Program-made: the position numbers and the translations under genes
NCBI GenBank assembly: GCA_900538555.1
Contig: UPYI01000011.1
Location: 1-64,000 of the forward strand
DNA length: 64,000 nt
Direction: 5' to 3'
Source of the DNA: an uncultured Porphyromonadaceae bacterium
GTDB taxonomy: Bacteria > Bacteroidota > Bacteroidia > Bacteroidales > Barnesiellaceae
In this document: one piece after another, positions 46,940 through 55,917 of the stretch
How positions within the stretch are numbered: the stretch's first letter is position 1
Layout of the letters: each line of letters starts with the position of its first letter
Notes under the pieces: generated by a model
Told to the model about the DNA's origin: nothing
The model's input: the letters and a program-made list of their open reading frames with translations, nothing else
Databases searched by the model: none

Positions 46940-48766
46940 TTACGATTCAGTTTTATCACTGGATTTCAGATAGTTAGAAACGATTCCCGCTTTCGATGCA
47001 CCGATAGCAGCAGTCAAATCGGCAAGCGATGCCTCGCGGATACGTTTTATACTTTTGAAGCGCGTCAGCAGCAACTCCCGTGTACGCGGTCCGATACCCG
47101 GAATCTCATCCAACACCGATTTCACCTGCGATTTACTCCGCTTATCGCGATGGAAAGTTATCGCGAAACGGTGCGCTTCGTCGCGCATGTGCTGAATCAG
47201 TTTCAACGATTCCGAATTTTTGTCAATATATAACGGCACTGTATCACCGGGAAAATAAATCTCCTCCAAACGTTTGGCGATACCGGCAATCGGAATCACC
47301 CCGCGCAAACCCAATTCCTCCAACGACGATACCGCCGCACTGAGCTGCCCTTTTCCACCATCGACTATGATCAACTGCGGAAACTCCTGCCCTTCATCAC
47401 GCAAACGTTTATAACGACGATAAATGATCTCGCGCATGGAAGCGAAATCGTCAGGACCTACAACGGTTTTGATATCGAAATGGCGATAATCTTTTTTCGA
47501 TGGTTTCGCCTTTTTGAACACGACACACGATGCCACAGGATTTGTGCCCTGAATATTCGAGTTGTCGAAACATTCGATATGCATCGGCAGCGTGTCGAGA
47601 TGAAAATCTTTCTGCACCCGGGTCAAGATACGGGTGACCCGTTGTTCGGGATTCAGTTTCTCCGCCTGTTTCAACCGGTCGATGCGATATTGCCGCGCAT
47701 TCTGTGCCGATATATCGAGCAGCCGTTTCTTATCTCCCTTCTGGGGAACGATAAACTCTACCGCATCGAATTCCATTTCGGGCAGGAACGGCACAATCAC
47801 CTCGCGTGAACGACTGTCGAAGCGGGTACGCAGTTCGGCAATGCCGAGAGCCAGAATATCGGCGGGCGACTCCTCTAACCGCTTCTTATATTCGATCGTC
47901 ACGCTTTGTACGATCGACCCGTTGCGTACGTGCATATAATTGATAAACGCCGCCCCTTCGTCCTCGTCGTACGAAAAGACATCTATATTGTTCAACTGAA
48001 TATTGACGATCACCGATTTAGCCCGATATTTTTCGATCAGATCGTACTTTTCTTTCAGTACCTGCGCCTCCTCAAAACGCAACTCAGCCGCAAGAGTCTG
48101 CATCTCCTCCATCAGGTGGGCACAAAGCAGATGCGTATCGCCGTTGAGAATCTGCTTCACTTGCGTGATATATTCCTGATACTCCGCTTCGCCGCTCTTG
48201 CCGACGCAACACCCTTTGCAATTCTTAATATGGTATTGCAGACAGACCTTGAATTTCCCCGATGAAACCGCATCGGGCGTGAGTGCATAATTGCAGGTGC
48301 GCAACGGATAAAGTTCGCGTAACAATTCCAATACCGTCTTCGCCAAATGCACATTGGCATACGGGCCGTAATATTTCGATCCGTCTTTCACCACCCGACG
48401 GGTAAGAAATACCCGGGGAAAATGTTCGTTGCGTACGCATATCCACGGATAAGTCTTATCATCTTTCAGCATCACATTGTATCGCGGCTGAAATTCCTTG
48501 ATCAGACTGTTCTCCAAATGCAAGGCATCTTCCTCGGTATTCACGACCACATATTTCAAGTCGTGAATATGGCGGACAAGGATATTCGTCTTTGCCGAAT
48601 CGTGAACTTTGTTGAAGTACGACGATACCCGGCGTTTCAGATTCTTCGCCTTGCCCACATAAATAATCTTGCCCTCCTTATCGAAATACTGATACACACC
48701 GGGGGTATCGGGAAGGAGGGCAAGTTTAAGTTTTATATTTTCGTTTTTGTCGATCAAACCGATCAA
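46940..48766 (-). CDS. uvrC: UvrABC excinuclease subunit C
   Basis: 608 residues. The GIY-YIG nuclease (about 16-95) shows GVYQYFDKEGKIIYVGKA, the UVR helix pair lies near 205-240 (ELRFEEAQVLKEKYDLIE), and the RNase-H-like 5' nuclease has ECFDNSNIQGT and IIVDGGKGQL (catalytic Asp residues). A C-terminal HhH (about 555-600) includes IPGIGPRTRELLL. It makes both cuts in nucleotide excision repair with UvrAB. Its start overlaps the apt stop by 4 bases, implying coupled translation. Confidence 0.97.
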   Translation of the reverse strand: MIGLIDKNENIKLKLALLPDTPGVYQYFDKEGKIIYVGKAKNLKRRVSSYFNKVHDSAKTNILVRHIHDLKYVVVNTEEDALHLENSLIKEFQPRYNVMLKDDKTYPWICVRNEHFPRVFLTRRVVKDGSKYYGPYANVHLAKTVLELLRELYPLRTCNYALTPDAVSSGKFKVCLQYHIKNCKGCCVGKSGEAEYQEYITQVKQILNGDTHLLCAHLMEEMQTLAAELRFEEAQVLKEKYDLIEKYRAKSVIVNIQLNNIDVFSYDEDEGAAFINYMHVRNGSIVQSVTIEYKKRLEESPADILALGIAELRTRFDSRSREVIVPFLPEMEFDAVEFIVPQKGDKKRLLDISAQNARQYRIDRLKQAEKLNPEQRVTRILTRVQKDFHLDTLPMHIECFDNSNIQGTNPVASCVVFKKAKPSKKDYRHFDIKTVVGPDDFASMREIIYRRYKRLRDEGQEFPQLIIVDGGKGQLSAAVSSLEELGLRGVIPIAGIAKRLEEIYFPGDTVPLYIDKNSESLKLIQHMRDEAHRFAITFHRDKRSKSQVKSVLDEIPGIGPRTRELLLTRFKSIKRIREASLADLTAAIGASKAGIVSNYLKSSDKTES

Positions 48767-49287
48767 TATTTAATCAAAGATTCTACTTCCACATCATCGG
48801 GGAAAACTTTACGGCCTTTCAAGGCTTCCAGTTCCACGATAAAATTGACATATACCTTTTTCGGATTAAAACGTTTCACCAGATTGTAAGCCGCCAGCAT
48901 CGTGCCGCCCGTAGCTAACAAATCGTCGTGCAACAACACCACGTCGTCTTCGGTAATGGCATCCTTGTGGATTTCGATCGTATCGACACCATACTCTTTT
49001 TGGTAACTCTCCTGCCATGTTTCGGCGGGCAACTTACCCGGCTTGCGAGCCAGAACAAGTCCGGCACCGACATTCACCGCAACGACCGACCCCATGATAA
49101 AACCGCGCGATTCGATACCGACCACCTTTGTGACTCCTTTGTCCTTATACATATCGGTCAGCACATCGCCCAACTCGCGCAAACATTCCGCATTCTTGAA
49201 TGCAGTAGTCAAGTCACGGAACAAAATTCCCTTTTTCGGGAAATCCTGAATATCCCGAATGTTGTTTTTGATTTTCTCTAAGCTCAT
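48763..49287 (-). CDS. apt: Adenine phosphoribosyltransferase
   Basis: 174 residues, the usual size. The PRPP-binding loop is LLHDDLLATGGTMLAA (about residue 118), and the N-terminal IQDFPKKGILFRDLT matches the adenine-pocket strand. It recycles adenine to AMP in the cytosol. It lies in the mnmG-apt-uvrC run and overlaps uvrC by 4 bases. Confidence 0.97.
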   Translation of the reverse strand: MSLEKIKNNIRDIQDFPKKGILFRDLTTAFKNAECLRELGDVLTDMYKDKGVTKVVGIESRGFIMGSVVAVNVGAGLVLARKPGKLPAETWQESYQKEYGVDTIEIHKDAITEDDVVLLHDDLLATGGTMLAAYNLVKRFNPKKVYVNFIVELEALKGRKVFPDDVEVESLIKY

Positions 49288-49342
49288 TTTCTATATTTAT
49301 AACCTGTTTATTTTTAATTTATTCCACGAATTTTTCAAAACT

Positions 49343-49356
49343 TGTTTCACGTGAAA
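49343..49356. promoter_or_regulatory. parS-like palindrome (GTTTCACGTGAAAC)
   Basis: The 14-bp string GTTTCACGTGAAAC in the mnmG-apt gap is a perfect palindrome and differs from the common ParB site TGTTTCACGTGAAACA only outside the 14 bp; here it is flanked by T and A, so the full 16-mer (49342-49357) is present. Chromosomal parS sites near gidA/mnmG are known in many bacteria. It suggests this part of the chromosome is close to the replication origin. Confidence 0.8.
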
Positions 49357-49359
49357 CAA

Positions 49360-51234
49360 TCATCGTCCCATCAGTAGCAACAAGATGTTGATGTCGCTGG
49401 GCGATATGCCGGGAATACGCGACGCCTGCGCTATCGTTTCCGGATTGATTCGTGCCAGTTTCTGCCGGGCTTCGGTCGATATGGCTTGTATGGTCGAATA
49501 ATCGAACCGGTCTTTAATCTGAATATTTTCCAATCGCCGGATCTTATCGGCAATCATCCGCTCTCGGTCGATATATCCCTCGTATTTGATATTGATCTCA
49601 GCAGCCTCGACAATCTCTTCCCTGCGATCGGGTATTGCGTCGATTTCACGGCGCAGTGCGGGAACCAAATCTGCCAACTTCGCCATATCCAATTGCGGGC
49701 GCATAATGAGATCGACCAGTTTCACACCCTGTTTCAACGGCGTCGTACCCAACGCTTCCAACCCGCTGTTAATATAAGCCGCCTTAATCGAATAGTCGCG
49801 CGAGAACTCGATCAGACGAGCAACCCGGTCGCGTTTCTCACAAAGCAGACGATAACGCTCTTCATTCGCCAGCCCCAACCGGTACGAGCGTTCGGTCAAA
49901 CGCATATCGGCATCGTCCTGACGGAGCAGTATGCGGTACTCGGCGCGGGAAGTAAACATACGATACGGCTCGTCCACGCCCTTCGTCACCAGATCGTCGA
50001 TCAGCACACCGATATATGCTTCGTCGCGTCCCAACACGAACGAATCGTCGCCATGACATTTCAGATGGGCATTGATACCCGCTACCAGTCCCTGCCCTGC
50101 CGCCTCTTCATATCCGGTCGTACCGTTTATCTGACCGGCAAAGAAAAGGCCTTTCAACAACTTCGTCTCCAACGTATGATTCAACTGGGTAGGATCGAAG
50201 AAGTCGTACTCGATCGCATATCCGGGACGATAGATCTGCACATCGCGCAACGCCGGCACTTTCTGCATCGCCGCAATCTGTATGTCGATCGGCAACGACG
50301 AAGAAAAACCGTTCAGATAATATTCCTGCGTCGTCTCTCCTTCGGGTTCCAGAAAAAGCTGATGCTCCGTCTTATCGGCAAAGGTAACGATCTTGGTCTC
50401 TATACTGGGACAATAACGCGGCCCGATGCTTTTGATCTGTCCATTGTAAAGCGGCGAATCGGGCAACCCCTTGCGCAAAATATCATGTACCTCTTCGTTC
50501 GTATAGATTGTCCAGCAACTGCGTTGTTTCAACGGTCGCGGCGTAAAGTCGAGATACGAAAACTTGTGAAAATCGTCCTCGCCCTGCTGCTCCACCGCAT
50601 CTTCGAAATGGATCGAACGTCCGTCGATCCGAACTGGCGTGCCGGTCTTCATCCGGTCGGCACGGAATCCGAGTTCGCGCAACTGTTCGGTAATACCATA
50701 CGATGCAGGCTCGGAAATACGTCCGCCGGGAATTTGCGTACGGCCGATATGCAGCAATCCGCCCATAAACGTACCGGTAGTCAGTACGACCGATTTCGCC
50801 GTGAATACGACATTCATCCGAGTCTGTACACCGGTCACCGCACCATTCTCGACAATAAGTTGCTGCACCGTATCCTGCCACATCGAAAGGTTCGGCGTAT
50901 TCTCCAATATCTCGCGCCAACGCTGGCTGAACTTCATCCGGTCGCTTTGCGAGCGCGGACTCCACATCGCCGGGCCTTTCGACCGGTTAAGCATACGGAA
51001 CTGTATGGCGGTCTCGTCGGTAACAATACCCATATAGCCGCCCATCGCGTCGATCTCCCGAACGATCTGCCCTTTGGCAATACCGCCCACCGCCGGATTA
51101 CAGCTCATCTGGGCGATCTTATTCATATCCATCGTGATCAGCAACGTTTTCGACCCCAAATTCGCCGCGGCGCAAGCCGCTTCGCAACCGGCATGTCCGG
51201 CACCTACCACGATCACATCAAAATTGAAATTCAT
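49360..51234 (-). CDS. mnmG: tRNA uridine-5-carboxymethylaminomethyl modification enzyme, FAD subunit
   Basis: 624 residues. The FAD-binding start VIVGAGHAGCEAACAAA (about 8-24) and the signatures GGIAKGQIVREIDAMGG and GLFFAGQINGTTGYEEAA are diagnostic. With MnmE it installs the cmnm5 group on U34 of several tRNAs. A C-terminal helical domain (about 550-624) binds MnmE and tRNA. It is 76 bases downstream of ybeY and 72 upstream of apt, all on one strand. A GTTTCACGTGAAAC palindrome, the ParB-type parS motif, lies just past its stop codon at about 49343-49356. Confidence 0.97.
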   Translation of the reverse strand: MNFNFDVIVVGAGHAGCEAACAAANLGSKTLLITMDMNKIAQMSCNPAVGGIAKGQIVREIDAMGGYMGIVTDETAIQFRMLNRSKGPAMWSPRSQSDRMKFSQRWREILENTPNLSMWQDTVQQLIVENGAVTGVQTRMNVVFTAKSVVLTTGTFMGGLLHIGRTQIPGGRISEPASYGITEQLRELGFRADRMKTGTPVRIDGRSIHFEDAVEQQGEDDFHKFSYLDFTPRPLKQRSCWTIYTNEEVHDILRKGLPDSPLYNGQIKSIGPRYCPSIETKIVTFADKTEHQLFLEPEGETTQEYYLNGFSSSLPIDIQIAAMQKVPALRDVQIYRPGYAIEYDFFDPTQLNHTLETKLLKGLFFAGQINGTTGYEEAAGQGLVAGINAHLKCHGDDSFVLGRDEAYIGVLIDDLVTKGVDEPYRMFTSRAEYRILLRQDDADMRLTERSYRLGLANEERYRLLCEKRDRVARLIEFSRDYSIKAAYINSGLEALGTTPLKQGVKLVDLIMRPQLDMAKLADLVPALRREIDAIPDRREEIVEAAEINIKYEGYIDRERMIADKIRRLENIQIKDRFDYSTIQAISTEARQKLARINPETIAQASRIPGISPSDINILLLLMGR

Positions 51235-51310
51235 TCCGTTCTATCGTTTTTCTATTTTCAGAACCGGGAATCTGTCGATGAACCGGCAGTTCCCTGCTCC
51301 GACAAGTAGT

Positions 51311-51730
51311 TTATTCGTTCAACAACTGCAATGCCCGATTCTCGTGTTCGGTCATCCGCTCACGCTCGCCCGGACCTTTATCGTCGATTCCGCACAAGTG
51401 CAACACACCGTGAATGATGATGCGATGCAATTCGTCATCGTAAGCGACACCAAACTGTTCGGCATTGCTGCGCACCGTATCGAGACTGATAAAGATATCG
51501 CCCGAAATCCGGTTTTTCTCGGTGTAATCGAAGGTAATCACATCGGTGTAATAATCATGAGAGAGATACTCGCGATTCACCTCCAATATCTTTTCGTCAT
51601 CGCAAAAGATATAAGCAATATCGCCGCAACGCTTGTCGTATTGCGCGGCGACACGCTGAATCCAAGCCGCTGTTTCCCGTTTTTTAATTGCCGGAAGTTT
51701 TACCCCTTCGGCATAAAAAGAAATTGCCAT
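51311..51730 (-). CDS. ybeY: Endoribonuclease YbeY (rRNA maturation)
   Basis: 139 residues from ATG 51730; the longer frame (to 51781) is not supported by relatives. The zinc motif reads HGVLHLCGIDD, so the first two His are present, while the third metal His of the usual HGxLHLxGYDH is an Asp, a change I recall as common in Bacteroidetes. DVITFDYTEKNRISGDIFIS is the conserved strand before it. The enzyme matures 16S rRNA and helps ribosome quality control. It has a promoter at 51798-51805. Confidence 0.93.
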   Translation of the reverse strand: MAISFYAEGVKLPAIKKRETAAWIQRVAAQYDKRCGDIAYIFCDDEKILEVNREYLSHDYYTDVITFDYTEKNRISGDIFISLDTVRSNAEQFGVAYDDELHRIIIHGVLHLCGIDDKGPGERERMTEHENRALQLLNE

Positions 51731-51797
51731 AACTGTATTATCGTTAAAAATCCCGACTATCTCGCCGGGGCAGAATTTCACTCTATTTTCGAACGTA

Positions 51798-51805
51798 CAA
51801 AGATA
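51798..51805 (-). promoter_or_regulatory. -7 box for the ybeY-mnmG-apt-uvrC run
   Basis: TATCTTTG on the minus strand, 68 bases before the ybeY start and 33 bases past the preceding stop codon. No clear -33 TTTG is seen. Confidence 0.6.
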
Positions 51806-51837
51806 ACACCTTTTCGGGAAAGGTACTCATTTTCTTT

Positions 51838-53070
51838 TCATTTGAAGAAAATATACGAGACGACTATCGCCGAAATAGCCCCGACGACATCCGCCAGCAA
51901 CGCATAGCCTACGGCATAACGCGATTTGCGTACGCCTACGCTTCCGAAATAGACCGCCAATATATAAAACGTCGTATCGGTAGATCCTTGTATCGCACAC
52001 GCCAGACGGCCGACAAACGAATCGACCCCGTAAACAGACATCGCATCGACCATCATCGCCCGCGAACCGCTACCGCTCAACGATTTCATCAATGCAGTAG
52101 GCAATGCGCCCACGAACTCCGTATCCATACCGCACCATCCGACCAGTGCAGCAATACCGTTTACCACGAAATCCATCGCTCCGGAAGCCCTAAATATCCC
52201 GATGGATACGAGGATAGCCACCAAATAAGGAATAATCATGACAGCGGTCTTAAAACCCTCTTTCGCGCCCTCTATAAAAGCATCGTACACATTGATACGC
52301 TTCACCATGCCGGCAACCAGAAAAGCCACGATAATCGAGAAGAGCAGTGCATTGGCAATAAACGAAGAATACCGCGCCAGATCGTCTTGCGACAGGGACG
52401 AGAAAAACCAAAGGATACCGCCCAATACCGCCACGATACCTACCACCCATGCCAACAACACCTTATCGAACAAGTTGATGCGTTGTTTGATACACACCGC
52501 CAACAATCCGACAAACGTAGCCATGAACGTAGCAATCAGAATCGGCAGAAAGACATCGGAAGGCGTAGCGGCTCCCATCTGCGCACGGTAAGTCATCACC
52601 CCGATCGGAATCAATGTCAGCCCCGAAGCGTTCAAAATCAAAAACATCAGCATCGCATCGGTTGCCGTATCTTTCTTCGGATTCAACTCCTGCAACTCCT
52701 GCATCGCTTTCAAGCCAAGAGGAGTCGCCGCATTTTCCAACCCGAGCATATTCGCCGACACATTCATGAACATCGATCCCAATGCCGGATGATTTTTCGG
52801 CACACCGGGAAAGAGACGCGAAAACAACGGACTTATCGCCTTAGCGAATACGGCTATCAATCCGCCGCGCTCACCGATCTTCATCAATCCCATCCATAAA
52901 GCCAGCACACCAGTCATCCCAATAGAAATATCGAACGCCGTACGCGCCGACACGAACGAAGAGTTCATGATCTCCGTCCATATCTGCAAATTTCCATAGA
53001 CGAGCGTCTGCACCACAGCCACGACGAACGCCACTAAAAAAAATGCAATCCAGATGTAGTTAAGTACCAT
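51838..53070 (-). CDS. Nucleoside-recognition/SpmA-SpmB-like membrane protein
   Basis: 410 residues from ATG 53070; 37 extra residues in the longer frame lack support. It has about ten membrane helices in two halves. The first resembles SpmA (MFMNVSANMLGLENAATPLGLKAM, key residues N, N, G, A, P), the second SpmB (KSLSGSGSRAMMVD). Fusions like this are usual in Bacteroidetes and carry Gate domains (nucleoside recognition). The role outside sporulating bacteria is unknown; transport is likely. Confidence 0.87.
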   Translation of the reverse strand: MVLNYIWIAFFLVAFVVAVVQTLVYGNLQIWTEIMNSSFVSARTAFDISIGMTGVLALWMGLMKIGERGGLIAVFAKAISPLFSRLFPGVPKNHPALGSMFMNVSANMLGLENAATPLGLKAMQELQELNPKKDTATDAMLMFLILNASGLTLIPIGVMTYRAQMGAATPSDVFLPILIATFMATFVGLLAVCIKQRINLFDKVLLAWVVGIVAVLGGILWFFSSLSQDDLARYSSFIANALLFSIIVAFLVAGMVKRINVYDAFIEGAKEGFKTAVMIIPYLVAILVSIGIFRASGAMDFVVNGIAALVGWCGMDTEFVGALPTALMKSLSGSGSRAMMVDAMSVYGVDSFVGRLACAIQGSTDTTFYILAVYFGSVGVRKSRYAVGYALLADVVGAISAIVVSYIFFK

Positions 53071-53368
53071 GTCGTTGAAATTCGGTTTTTCGTATGTAAA
53101 AGTAATATAAAGCCAATGCAATGACAAATTTTTTTGAACATTGAGAATTTTTGCCGATAAAAAGTCGAGCTGAAACGTCAAGCCGATTTTCCGATTCTAA
53201 ACAAATCGAATCGAGGCAGTCTCAAAATAGCACATAACAAACTATATACCAAATAATTAATAGAAATTTAAACGCTTTGAGATTTCAATATTCGTTTTCG
53301 ATTCGGGAAACGGGTCGAAATATGCCACGGATTTTCGGAAAAAACATCGACAAAAAACAAGGTGCTGT

Positions 53369-53476
53369 TTTGTCGGCATCCCGACATCCGCTATCTTTGC
53401 ATAAGATAGGATGCGGCTCGGCACAGTCCAAATAAATTTGACTCTGCTCTCGCCTCTCACTATCTTTGCATAGCCG
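53369..53476 (+). repeat. Promoter-carrying repeats before the AlkD-like gene
   Basis: Two Bacteroides promoters lie in repeated sequence: TTTG (53369-53372), 19 bp, TATCTTTG (53392-53399); and TTTG (53437-53440), 20 bp, TATCTTTG (53461-53468). Both -7 boxes sit in the shared string CTATCTTTGCATA, and the stretch contains CGGCTCGGCA and CAAATAAATTTG, which recur near 57.9 kb. Both point to the gene at 53523. The rest of 53071-53368 is AT-rich without a gene. Confidence 0.7.
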
Positions 53477-53522
53477 ACCGGCACAACCCGATGTATCACC
53501 TTACTCCCCCACCCCGACAATT

Positions 53523-54227
53523 ATGACACAAACCGCCGCACAATACAAAGACGCTCTCCGAACCGTCATGCAACCCGAAAAGAAAAAAGTACTCTCCGGA
53601 TTTTTCAAAAGCGGAAAAGGCGAGTACGGCGAAGGCGACATCTTCATCGGTGTCACCGTCCCCGACAACCGGACAATCGCCAAAAGTTTCCGGGAGATGC
53701 CGCTTTCCGAAATCGAGCTACTTCTACATGACCCGATACACGAGTGCCGGTTAGGAGCGTTGCTTTGCCTCATCGAGAAATACAAAAAAGCCGACGAACC
53801 GTTACGGGAAGAAATCTATCGGCTATACACAACCAATACCGCGTACATCAACAATTGGGATCTGGTCGATCTCTCCGCCGCCCAAATCGTAGGAGAACAT
53901 CTCGCCTCGCGCGACCATGCTCCGTTGTATCGCTTTGCAAACAGTTCGTTATTATGGGAGCAACGCATTTCGATAGTCGCTACATGGCGATGGATCCGCA
54001 ACGGACAGTTCGACGATACGCTCGCCATTGCCGATATTCTGCTCCTACACCCGCACGATCTGATTCAGAAAGCCGTCGGCTGGATGCTCCGCGAAGTAGG
54101 CAAATGCGACAAAAAGACATTGACCACCTTTCTCGACAGCCGTTACACCCGCATGCCCCGCACTATGCTGCGATATGCCATCGAGAAATTTTCTGCCGAC
54201 GAACGGGCACATTATATGAAAAAATAA
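53523..54227 (+). CDS. AlkD-like DNA alkylation repair protein
   Basis: 234 residues from ATG 53523. The protein is made of HEAT-like helical repeats. NNWDLVDLSA has the Trp and Asp spaced as the catalytic Trp109-Asp113 of B. cereus AlkD, and GWMLREVGK carries the second conserved Trp. These glycosylases remove bulky or positively charged alkylated bases without base flipping. It has two promoters in repeats upstream and no operon partner. Confidence 0.92.
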   Translation: MTQTAAQYKDALRTVMQPEKKKVLSGFFKSGKGEYGEGDIFIGVTVPDNRTIAKSFREMPLSEIELLLHDPIHECRLGALLCLIEKYKKADEPLREEIYRLYTTNTAYINNWDLVDLSAAQIVGEHLASRDHAPLYRFANSSLLWEQRISIVATWRWIRNGQFDDTLAIADILLLHPHDLIQKAVGWMLREVGKCDKKTLTTFLDSRYTRMPRTMLRYAIEKFSADERAHYMKK

Positions 54228-54286
54228 TGCCTTCTGATATGTGCGCGAGACCCAATCCATACAGCTGAAAATCAAAATAAAAGTGT

Positions 54287-54294
54287 TATCTTTG
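54287..54294 (+). promoter_or_regulatory. -7 box directly before the HTH gene (leaderless transcript)
   Basis: TATCTTTG ends 5 bases before the ATG at 54299, so transcription should start at or next to the start codon. There is no room for a ribosome-binding site. No clear TTTG lies at -33. Confidence 0.65.
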
Positions 54295-54298
54295 TAAT

Positions 54299-55315
54299 AT
54301 GAACGACTTAACAGTATCAAATATCGAACGGCAAAACGTGTTGAACAACCGTTATGCTCTCCAAACCATCCGAGAAAACTTGGATATTAAAGGTCTGCGC
54401 TATTATGATGAACTGTTGTTCACACCAAAGATGGTTGCAGATTTCTATGGCGTTGACGAACGGACTATTAAACGTTATATACAAAAACATGGAGACGAAC
54501 TTCGTGCCAATGGATATTTTTTAAGTCAAGGTAAAGAACTGAAAAATATTAAGATACAAATTGGTGATGACATAAATGTCCCTACCAAAACAACTATCAT
54601 ATCGTTCTTCACATTCCGGGCATTCCTGAATATTGGGATGCTTCTCACAGAGAGCGAAAGAGCCAAACAGCTTCGCTCACGCATACTTGATGTTGTCATC
54701 GCCACAATCAATGGACGTGCAGGAGGTGGCACCCAATATATCAACTGGCGAGACCGCGATTATCTTCCTACCGCAATAAAGAGCGAGAACTATCGCAAGA
54801 ACTTCACTCTGTCCGTAGGCAAGTATGTGGACGGACTTCCGACCTATAAGTACGAGCAGATAGCTGACTTGATATACAAGGCTGTATTCCGGGAAAACGC
54901 AAAGGAATATCGTGTTGTGCTTCATCTGCAAAACGAAGAGAATGTACGTCACACGCTCTACGCCGAAGTATTACTTTGCATCTCGTCGTTTGAAAATGGC
55001 GTGGCTCATCAGATTGAGAAACAGTATTCCGAGAACGGCAACAAGCAACTTTCTATTGAGGAAGTAAAAGCAATCATCGACGATTTGGCAACAGCACCAA
55101 TAATGGAGCCGTTTATCAATGATGCAAGATCAAAGATGGCATCCCGTGATGTCGCGTTCCGCGATGCATGGCACGGAAATCTCGCGGAATACCTCCGTGC
55201 GGTTACACCCGACGAGTTCGATAAGTTTATAGGTGATGCTTCAATCAACTTTGATAATATCCTTGAAGCCAACCGCGAAGTTCTCAAACGCTTAAAGCAA
55301 GCCGAAGATGAATGA
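54299..55315 (+). CDS. HTH DNA-binding protein paired with a Doc-type toxin (putative antitoxin)
   Basis: 338 residues. An N-terminal helix-turn-helix-like region (about 40-70, TPKMVADFYGVDERTIKRYI) is followed by a phage-antirepressor/RhuM-like segment (about 95-140, FRAFLNIGMLLTESERAKQL) and a long helical C-terminal half. There is no membrane segment. The gene overlaps the Doc gene by 8 bases, a layout of toxin-antitoxin pairs in which the first gene usually encodes the antitoxin and represses the operon. The best-known Doc antitoxin, Phd, has only about 73 residues, so this partner is unusual. The Fic-inhibitory motif (S/T)xxxE(G/N) was not found. Codon use is more AT-rich than in the neighbours, suggesting transfer. 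The role is inferred. Confidence 0.7.
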   Translation: MNDLTVSNIERQNVLNNRYALQTIRENLDIKGLRYYDELLFTPKMVADFYGVDERTIKRYIQKHGDELRANGYFLSQGKELKNIKIQIGDDINVPTKTTIISFFTFRAFLNIGMLLTESERAKQLRSRILDVVIATINGRAGGGTQYINWRDRDYLPTAIKSENYRKNFTLSVGKYVDGLPTYKYEQIADLIYKAVFRENAKEYRVVLHLQNEENVRHTLYAEVLLCISSFENGVAHQIEKQYSENGNKQLSIEEVKAIIDDLATAPIMEPFINDARSKMASRDVAFRDAWHGNLAEYLRAVTPDEFDKFIGDASINFDNILEANREVLKRLKQAEDE

Positions 55316-55769
55316 TGATCTGAAATATATCGACTACGATGAGGCGTTGGTGGTTTATAATAAGACTGTTGCCGCCAGCGGTGGCGGTCTGCAAGGTGTG
55401 AAAAATGAAGGAGGCATACGCAAGGTTCTTGACTTCGTACAGAATGACTTGTACTATCCAACATTTGTCGAGAAACTGACTTATCTTGTATTCGGCTTAT
55501 GCACAGGTCATTATTTCGAGGATTCCAACAAACGGGTGGCTTTGACTATCGGTGTCTGGTTCCTCGTTCATAACGGCTACTATTGGCATGCCTACAACTT
55601 CATGCAGTGCATGGAGGCGATTATTTACCACGTTGCCGCCGGACGCATCGACAAAGATTTACTCCAACGCATCATCACCTATTACATGGCAAACGAAGAT
55701 TATCCCGAAAATCTCAAACTCGAAATTATACACGCTATCAATAATCAAGAAATCAGCTTTACTGAATAA
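55308..55769 (+). CDS. Doc/Fic-family toxin-like protein
   Basis: 153 residues, the size of Doc. The active-site motif is GHYFEDSNKRVAL (about residue 67), fitting HxFxxxNKR; the Lys where AMP-transferring Fic proteins have Gly marks the Doc type, which phosphorylates elongation factor Tu. SGGGLQGVKNEGGIRKVL near the N-terminus is the Doc loop (usual sGG..GvrD). The Ala/Gly of the loop is Ser here. It would act in the cytosol and stop translation when free of its partner. It overlaps the upstream gene by 8 bases. Composition is AT-rich like its partner. Confidence 0.85.
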   Translation: MNDDLKYIDYDEALVVYNKTVAASGGGLQGVKNEGGIRKVLDFVQNDLYYPTFVEKLTYLVFGLCTGHYFEDSNKRVALTIGVWFLVHNGYYWHAYNFMQCMEAIIYHVAAGRIDKDLLQRIITYYMANEDYPENLKLEIIHAINNQEISFTE

Positions 55770-55917
55770 GTACCTTACCCTCCACAAATTAAGCAATTCA
55801 GAATTAGATAAAAATATTTGAAACTCACAACACCCTGGTCGCACTAATTTAAGCTACGTTAAGCCCAGGGGTGAACGATCTTCAATCGGTATGAGCCGGA
55901 AAACCGAGATGTCCCTG

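Noticed and set aside
55829..55875. Short inverted repeat CACCCTGG / CCAGGGGTG after the Doc gene as an attachment site
   Set aside because: Imperfect, no second copy on the other side of the islet and no integrase nearby; at best a weak terminator.
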